DNA of 20,057 nucleotides from Dysgonamonadaceae bacterium (GTDB taxonomy: Bacteria > Bacteroidota > Bacteroidia > Bacteroidales > Azobacteroidaceae): positions 1 to 20,057 of the forward strand of contig JAITAH010000085.1 in assembly GCA_031284225.1 (NCBI GenBank), written 5' to 3'. This document shows, one piece after another, positions 15,599 to 20,057 of this stretch (the first letter of the stretch is position 1; each line of letters opens with the position of its first letter). Below the pieces are notes generated by a model. The model was not told where the DNA came from. It searched no databases and saw only the letters and a program-made list of their open reading frames with translations. A program made the position numbers and the translations under genes.

Positions 15599-16153
15599 CT
15601 AATATATAAGACTCAATATTGCAATGACAACACTAACAACGAATAAAGCCAACATGCCGACGCCGGCTATTCGGGTGTTCTTGTTGTATTTATATACATA
15701 ACCATCGTTTGTATATACCTGTGAGAACACATAATTGAGCGCTATTACCAGCCCAATAATACCCAGCGAGAGGAAATATCCCAATACAATTACCAACGGG
15801 TTTCCCGGTACTCCTTCGCGAAGTTCTGCCTGGGCTTTTTTCTTTCCGTCAATATCGATGGACAGGCCTCTCCTGACAGCTTCCTGTTCGGCCAAATCCC
15901 TGATCTTCTTAGGATATTCCTCGATGTTCAGATAGGTATCGCGCAATTCTCCATCTGTTTTTTTTCTGAACAAGTAGAGAATGGCAGCATCTTTAGAGGT
16001 TAGTTCTTTCGGAGATATTCCTCTGAAAGAAAGTTCTTCGATGAGTGCGTCAACATACGTATCAACATATTTTTCGCGCTCGACGTAGTGCGTTACCAAT
16101 TCGGTATCGGTAAATGAATGGATAATATTCCAGTTTTTTTCTTGCGTTTCCAT
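15599..16153 (-). CDS. Membrane protein of unknown function, first gene of the envelope operon
   Basis: A 184-residue protein. The soluble N-terminal part (about 1-115) is helical and charged, with SFTDTELVTHYVEREKYVDT and EAVRRGLSIDIDGKKKAQ. Two membrane segments follow, at about 118-143 and 161-183. The start at 16153 is preferred to the in-frame ATG at 16174, because the -7 box at 16182-16189 would leave almost no leader for the latter. It is the first of nine same-strand genes ending at 10665. No family is recognised. Confidence 0.75.
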   Translation of the reverse strand: METQEKNWNIIHSFTDTELVTHYVEREKYVDTYVDALIEELSFRGISPKELTSKDAAILYLFRKKTDGELRDTYLNIEEYPKKIRDLAEQEAVRRGLSIDIDGKKKAQAELREGVPGNPLVIVLGYFLSLGIIGLVIALNYVFSQVYTNDGYVYKYNKNTRIAGVGMLALFVVSVVIAILSLIY

Positions 16154-16181
16154 GATTGTATAATTAATTTCCATGCACCGG

Positions 16182-16189
16182 CAAAGATA
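16182..16189 (-). promoter_or_regulatory. -7 promoter box of the nine-gene operon
   Basis: The minus strand reads TATCTTTG, a perfect match to the Bacteroidetes -7 consensus TAnnTTTG, followed by GC. Transcription would start about 25 bases before the ATG at 16153. No TTTG-type -33 element is visible at the usual spacing, which fits a promoter that needs an activator. I saw no other perfect match on this strand before 10665. Confidence 0.65.
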
Positions 16190-16213
16190 GCGACGATAGT
16201 TACTTCGTCTTTT

Positions 16214-16282
16214 GGCGTCTGCCTATAAAAAGTTAGGCGTCTGCCTATAATGTTCGAAAATGAGCATTAGGCAAATGCCTAA
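16214..16282. promoter_or_regulatory. Three palindromic sites, candidate operator array
   Basis: Three copies of GGCnnnnGCC lie at 16214-16223, 16236-16245 and 16270-16279. The first two share the 15-base sequence GGCGTCTGCCTATAA, 22 bases apart. The third is the best palindrome, TTAGGC-AAAT-GCCTAA at 16267-16282, starting 34 bases after the second. The array lies about 25-95 bases upstream of the -7 box at 16182-16189 and after the stop of the regulator gene. This position suits activator binding. Confidence 0.6.
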
Positions 16283-16305
16283 AGTGAAAATTTTGTATGA
16301 GAATT

Positions 16306-19215
16306 TTATTTAGGTATTAATAAACCCTCGTTATACGCTTTTGCAATAATGTATTGCTTCTTGTTTTTGCAATTAAGACACTCGGCAATTTTTTTTTGGT
16401 AATTGTCATGTGTTTGGCGGCTTCCGGAATATTTTTTCTCCGGATCGTCGCTAGCAAGGAATTCAAGGAATGCAAAATCTTTTTCATCTAACCCAAAATC
16501 TTTTTTTGCTTTCTCTATTCGTTTTTTACGTTCGGCTTTCTGTTTTAAAAGAGTGATCCGGGACTTAAAACCGATTGCTTGGCTTTCTATTATTTCGTAC
16601 TTCTGTACGCTTATTTCATCGTTATTCAAAGCATCGTCAATATCTTTGATTATTTTATCTTTTTCCTGTTTGAGGTCAGGTTCTATTATATCAATATTTT
16701 CCACATCGCTTTTCATTTTTTCAAAAATATCCTTTATAACGTCCTTGATCTGTTTGAGATTCCGTTCCAAATTTTCTTTTTCCTTGTTCAGTGCATTCAA
16801 ATCGTCTTTAGTCTGTTTGAGATTCTGCTCCAAATTTTCTTTATCCTTGTTCAGTGCATTCAAAGCGTCTTTGATCTGTTTGAGATTCCGTTCCAAATTT
16901 TCTTTATCCTTGTTCAGTGCATTCAAGGTATCTAAGGAAATAGTTCTTTCGTCAATATTCGATTTCCATTGCAATAAGTCTTCGTCAAACTTGTCGGTTT
17001 GCTTGGGGATATGTTTTTTTCGCAACTCCTTTGTAATCTTATCCTTTAAAGCAGAACCGTCGATTTGCAATCTTTCTTTAAATGTTTCATCAATTACTTG
17101 TTTATTAACTGTTTGCAGATTATTTTCTATTCTTTTTAGAAAATTCCCTAACCGGCGTCGGCGTGTTTGCTGATCCTGAATATAGAAAATAATTAAGATG
17201 ATGCCCAGCAAGACAAATGCTGTTATCACGAGCAAAATCCACGGAAAGATTTTTTCTGCCTCAGGGGAAATGGATAATGGATGGTTGTCTTTGTAGTGAT
17301 ACACGCCCGAACGATTGCCGATAACCAGCGACGAATCGCTCAAAAAGGCAAGCGTGGCGTTATTAAAGCTGATATCTCTGTGAAAAAGTTCGTTACAAGT
17401 GTCGGTAGAGAGTGAAGAAAGTTGTGCAAAACCATGATTCCCCACTACGGCTACCGTTTGCGACAAGCTGTCGGAGATGAACGAACGGACGTATTTACTG
17501 GTATTTAACCGGATATTCGGTAACGAATTCATCTTGTCTTTCCCTGCGTAACGGTAGATGTTTTTTGAAGTATGGACGTAGAGTTGTTGGTTTTCCACCA
17601 CCAGATTCCGGATATTTCCATAGCGATTTTTTTCTGTGAGCAGTGTATCGATGGAAAGGTCGTTGTTTATGACGTACAAACCTTTATTCAGCGTACTGAC
17701 GTACAATTTACCGGCAATCCGGCATATATCGGTTACATACAAATCGTTGTCCGGGTCTTTCAGTGTATTGTAAGGATGGAAATCGTCGTTTTTTGAGGGA
17801 TCGGTAACACATAAATTGTAGCGAGAGCCGACATACAGGGTTGTGTCATTATCGAAAAACAGGCATCGGATATCGTTTTGCGACTGTCCCGGCAAGTTGA
17901 TGGGCATCGCTTTGACCAGCTTCCGGTCTTTTATATTGATTTTGAAAAGCGTTTTGTTGGAAGCAATCCAGAAAAAATCGCCGTATATTTCACTTTGGAC
18001 AATGTTGTCGCTTATTTCCAGTCCTTTGATTTTGCCTTGCAGTTGGGCGAGCGAACCTTCCCGATAGGAATATAGTTTATAATCGCTGCTCACAAAATAA
18101 ACGGTACCGTTGCGATACTTGCTTAAAGCGATCACACGGCTTCTTCTTCCGTCGGCGTTTTGATGTACAGGGAAAGTGAGCAGTTGGTCTCCACAGGCAA
18201 GAAAAATGAAATTTTTGTTCGTACAAACGAACTGTTTTCCGGAAGTACTTATTCCTTGCGGTATTTCGTAAGGAAACGGCTGATGTTCTTCCGCCGTTTG
18301 GTAAGTTATGGCGTTACGATCTATGATCCATTGGCCGTTTAGCGAATCTTTTATGTATCCGTATGCCGTTCCGGGATATTGCAGGGAGGTTTCTTTCGGA
18401 CGATGAATATTTATTTTCCATATCCCCTTATCCCCGGTGGAGACATATAACGATTCGTTTTTGTAAAACAGGTGGGTAATGGCTTTGCCGGATAAAAGCG
18501 TATCCGTAATTTGCCCTTTGTGTCCCACTAAAAGCGCCGAGTCGGAAGCGATATAAGTTTTTCCGTCGATACATAGCACGTTATTAAATCCGTAATGGCG
18601 GCGGGACTGCAATTCCTCATGATAGGGTTGTAAAATTGCATCATTCAAATTTTGGAGTATATAACAGCCGTTCGACGTGCCCAGAATGAACGTCTGACTG
18701 CTGTCGTCCCGCGCGATGCTGTACACGCCATAATTGGTTTCTTTTTCGGCGATGGGATAAGTTTTCAGAACGGTTCCCGTTTTGTTGTCCACACGAATGG
18801 CTTTCAATCCTTCGTCCCGGACGCCGACCAGAAGTATATTTTCGCTATATTCTTTTATGTCATATACTCTGTTGTAGCCGGCGTCTATTGGAATTTGTTT
18901 GTCGGTATAGGTATTCTTTATGATGATGTTCCCGTTTTCGAAGCCGATGAATACAAGGCTGTCGTTTCGTTCCGACAGACTGACACTTGTTACGGGTACT
19001 GAAAATGAATCTACCGTATGAAAAAGCGCTATCGAAGAATCTTTTTTAGAACAAGACAATGTAAATATACAGAAAAGGAATGAAAAAAGTATTTCTCGAA
19101 CAGGACGATAAGTAAATGAACGACAAGTAAATAAGCTAACAAGCGGACGAGGTAAAATATCAACAATTTTCTGATTTCCAGCAATTTGCATATTTGTTAA
19201 ATATGTGTGTCTCAT
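16306..19215 (-). CDS. Membrane-spanning propeller sensor with coiled coil and LuxR-like C-terminus
   Basis: A 969-residue protein with the layout of a one-component membrane regulator. A hydrophobic signal or anchor lies at about 43-55 (FSFLFCIFTLSCSKK; LSC may be a lipobox with Cys55) after an unusually long N-terminus. Residues about 60-655 contain repeated short beta units such as LYVSTLNKGLYVINN and LYVGSRYNLCVT, as in the propellers of Bacteroides hybrid regulators. A transmembrane helix spans about 658-681 (WILLVITAFVLLGIILIIFY), followed by RRRR, so the rest is cytoplasmic. Residues 762-824 are three 21-residue coiled-coil repeats. The C-terminal 60 residues (SRQTHDNYQKKIAECL, then KNKKQYIIAKAYNEGLL) align with the SxxTVxNHxxxIxxKL and final helices of LuxR-type DNA-binding domains. 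There is no histidine kinase or receiver domain. The HTH call is inference. Confidence 0.75.
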   Translation of the reverse strand: MRHTYLTNMQIAGNQKIVDILPRPLVSLFTCRSFTYRPVREILFSFLFCIFTLSCSKKDSSIALFHTVDSFSVPVTSVSLSERNDSLVFIGFENGNIIIKNTYTDKQIPIDAGYNRVYDIKEYSENILLVGVRDEGLKAIRVDNKTGTVLKTYPIAEKETNYGVYSIARDDSSQTFILGTSNGCYILQNLNDAILQPYHEELQSRRHYGFNNVLCIDGKTYIASDSALLVGHKGQITDTLLSGKAITHLFYKNESLYVSTGDKGIWKINIHRPKETSLQYPGTAYGYIKDSLNGQWIIDRNAITYQTAEEHQPFPYEIPQGISTSGKQFVCTNKNFIFLACGDQLLTFPVHQNADGRRSRVIALSKYRNGTVYFVSSDYKLYSYREGSLAQLQGKIKGLEISDNIVQSEIYGDFFWIASNKTLFKINIKDRKLVKAMPINLPGQSQNDIRCLFFDNDTTLYVGSRYNLCVTDPSKNDDFHPYNTLKDPDNDLYVTDICRIAGKLYVSTLNKGLYVINNDLSIDTLLTEKNRYGNIRNLVVENQQLYVHTSKNIYRYAGKDKMNSLPNIRLNTSKYVRSFISDSLSQTVAVVGNHGFAQLSSLSTDTCNELFHRDISFNNATLAFLSDSSLVIGNRSGVYHYKDNHPLSISPEAEKIFPWILLVITAFVLLGIILIIFYIQDQQTRRRRLGNFLKRIENNLQTVNKQVIDETFKERLQIDGSALKDKITKELRKKHIPKQTDKFDEDLLQWKSNIDERTISLDTLNALNKDKENLERNLKQIKDALNALNKDKENLEQNLKQTKDDLNALNKEKENLERNLKQIKDVIKDIFEKMKSDVENIDIIEPDLKQEKDKIIKDIDDALNNDEISVQKYEIIESQAIGFKSRITLLKQKAERKKRIEKAKKDFGLDEKDFAFLEFLASDDPEKKYSGSRQTHDNYQKKIAECLNCKNKKQYIIAKAYNEGLLIPK
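16744..16932 (-). repeat. Three 63-base tandem repeats in the sensor gene
   Basis: Three adjacent units of 63 bases encode 21 residues each (pattern D-x-LNALNKDKENLERNLKQIK, with changes only at a few positions). Twenty-one residues equal three heptads, so each copy keeps the coiled-coil register. The DNA identity is high, which indicates recent duplication. Confidence 0.92.
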
Positions 19216-19245
19216 AATATGTTATTATTTACTTGATTTAATGCA

Positions 19246-19253
19246 CAAAGTTA
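19246..19253 (-). promoter_or_regulatory. -7 promoter box of the sensor gene
   Basis: The minus strand reads TAACTTTG, a perfect TAnnTTTG match, giving a leader of about 25 bases before the ATG at 19215. A TTG lies 17 bases upstream of it in an A/T-rich region. It shows that the sensor gene has its own promoter. Confidence 0.6.
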
Positions 19254-19394
19254 TATAAAAATAATAATTACAATTGCATTTGAATAAAAAATTTAATCGG
19301 AGTAAACCGATATATCAAAGAACGTTTTCTTGGCTTGCGAAAGTGCCCCGAAGGTTTACACGCTTTTTTCGAGTTGTTATGCTATGCCGCTTTT

Positions 19395-19871
19395 CTACAT
19401 TTTCAGTTCCTTTTTAAGCCTTTCGTATATTTCCTGCCAGGGACGAAGGTAGAGTTCGGCGCTATAATCTGTTAATTGAGCAAAAGTTTCGGAATTGTAG
19501 AACATATCTGTGGCTTGCGTTTCGTCTATCTGACTGTCAAACATGAGCTGTTCTACAAGTAAATCTTCTATTTGAAGAATTTTTGAAGCGTTTTTGTTCG
19601 CGACCGACGAAAGCATTTGCAGCGAAGCGGTTGTACAGAAACAAATCTGATGCATGGGCTTTTTGAAACGCAATTCTTCGATAAATTCCTTATCTTCAAA
19701 GGCGTATTCATTAAATTCAAAAGTGGTAACGACGGGCGTCGCATCATGCCACGAGGCAACACGGGCTGCAATATCCTCGGCTTGTTTGAGAAATCCGGTA
19801 ACATAAAAACCTCGCCCGAAATCAGTGCCAATCCTGCATTTAGACAAGTCTATGGTTTCTGTTTTTTGCAT
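19395..19871 (-). CDS. DUF3990 protein, 5' end frameshifted
   Basis: A 158-residue open frame matching DUF3990, the usual partner of DUF3791 in toxin-antitoxin-like pairs. It contains TIDLSKCRIGTDFGRGFYVT, where the family has the conserved GKGFYVT region, then TTFEFNEYAF. The family's N-terminal M-K-V-Y-H-G-S is present but in another frame, starting at the ATG at 19893. The two frames would join if the run of six A (plus-strand T at 19862-19867) had five. The ATG at 19871 can still start this frame, but the product lacks the conserved YHGS. Either the gene is inactive or the base is a sequencing error. The C-terminus (RPWQEIYERLKKELKM) looks complete. Confidence 0.8.
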   Translation of the reverse strand: MQKTETIDLSKCRIGTDFGRGFYVTGFLKQAEDIAARVASWHDATPVVTTFEFNEYAFEDKEFIEELRFKKPMHQICFCTTASLQMLSSVANKNASKILQIEDLLVEQLMFDSQIDETQATDMFYNSETFAQLTDYSAELYLRPWQEIYERLKKELKM

Positions 19872-20057
19872 CGCTGCCGTGATATACTTTCATCTTAATC
19901 CTCCATTTCCGGCAAACGGCAAACATTTCCCGTGCAACCCCAAATGGATTTTGAATGTGCAATGCCCACCAATGATTTTTCAAATAATCAAAATCTCCGT
20001 ATTGACGCAGACATAAAAGATCAAAGACGTCTTTCAAGTCTTTACGTCTATTTCTTT
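19840..20057 (-). CDS. DUF3791 protein (5' end outside window), 3' end frameshifted
   Basis: The frame is open to the right edge, so the N-terminus is missing. LRQYGDFDYLKNHWWALHIQ and AREMFAVCRK match the second half of DUF3791 and resemble the orphan copy at 7214-7450. Where the other copy reads CRNNGG and stops, this one reads CRKWRIK and continues without a stop through the DUF3990 ATG, reading MKVYHGS in frame, and ends at 19840. A one- or two-base change in the AAA run near 19910 would restore C-R-(K)-N-G-G-L-R and a stop overlapping the DUF3990 start as ATGA. The gene is therefore either frameshifted or misread. Confidence 0.72.
   Translation of the reverse strand, partial: RNRRKDLKDVFDLLCLRQYGDFDYLKNHWWALHIQNPFGVAREMFAVCRKWRIKMKVYHGSDAKNRNHRLV

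Noticed and set aside
16403..17173. 256-residue plus-strand frame rich in Ser and Phe
   Set aside because: It is antisense to the repetitive coiled-coil part of the sensor gene, and its composition only mirrors the Lys/Glu-rich repeats on the other strand.
19862..19868. Programmed -1 frameshift at A-AAA-AAC in the DUF3990 gene
   Set aside because: The heptamer is in the right phase for a -1 slip, but the frame that continues DUF3990 is +1. A -1 slip would reach a stop within a few codons.

Overview
The window is bacterial chromosome from a member of the Bacteroidetes, most likely order Bacteroidales. The evidence is the rpsF-rpsR-rplI operon with proteins of Bacteroides type, several lipoproteins, a TonB-dependent receptor with an extended N-terminus, promoters of the TAnnTTTG type, and many starts without a clear Shine-Dalgarno sequence. 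No rRNA, tRNA, IS element or CRISPR array was seen. No stretch above 300 bases lacks a gene.

Layout. (1) 1-1035: ribosomal protein operon S6 (5' end outside the window), S18 and L9, closed by a strong hairpin at 1099-1135. (2) 1225-5109: housekeeping and envelope genes. These are an S41 peptidase lipoprotein, a convergent dTDP-4-dehydrorhamnose reductase, a metallo-beta-lactamase-fold hydrolase transcribed divergently from the reductase, and a DUF2807 repeat lipoprotein. (3) 5261-7450, minus strand: a decaying accessory cluster with a Fic gene broken by an internal deletion, an intact RhuM-family gene, and an orphan DUF3791 gene whose DUF3990 partner appears to have been lost. (4) 7524-10445, minus strand: a membrane-anchored coiled-coil protein followed 3 bases later by a TonB-dependent receptor. 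(5) 10665-16153, minus strand: nine closely spaced genes, almost all small membrane proteins, lipoproteins or exported proteins, behind one good promoter at 16182-16189. (6) 16306-19215, minus strand: a 969-residue membrane-spanning protein with a predicted periplasmic propeller, one transmembrane helix, a cytoplasmic coiled coil with three near-identical 21-residue repeats, and a C-terminal segment resembling a LuxR-type helix-turn-helix. (7) 19395-20057, minus strand: a DUF3791-DUF3990 pair carrying two apparent frameshifts in A runs; its first gene runs off the window.

The most interesting part is regions 5 and 6 read together. The proposed unit is a membrane-tethered sensor/regulator, three copies of a GGCnnnnGCC palindrome just upstream of the next promoter, and a nine-gene envelope operon. 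One product is a lipoprotein that looks like the periplasmic part of SecD(F) detached from its membrane helices; another looks like a divergent lysozyme-fold (lytic transglycosylase-like) protein. I know of no described system with this composition. The function, possibly envelope sensing or export quality control, is inference only.
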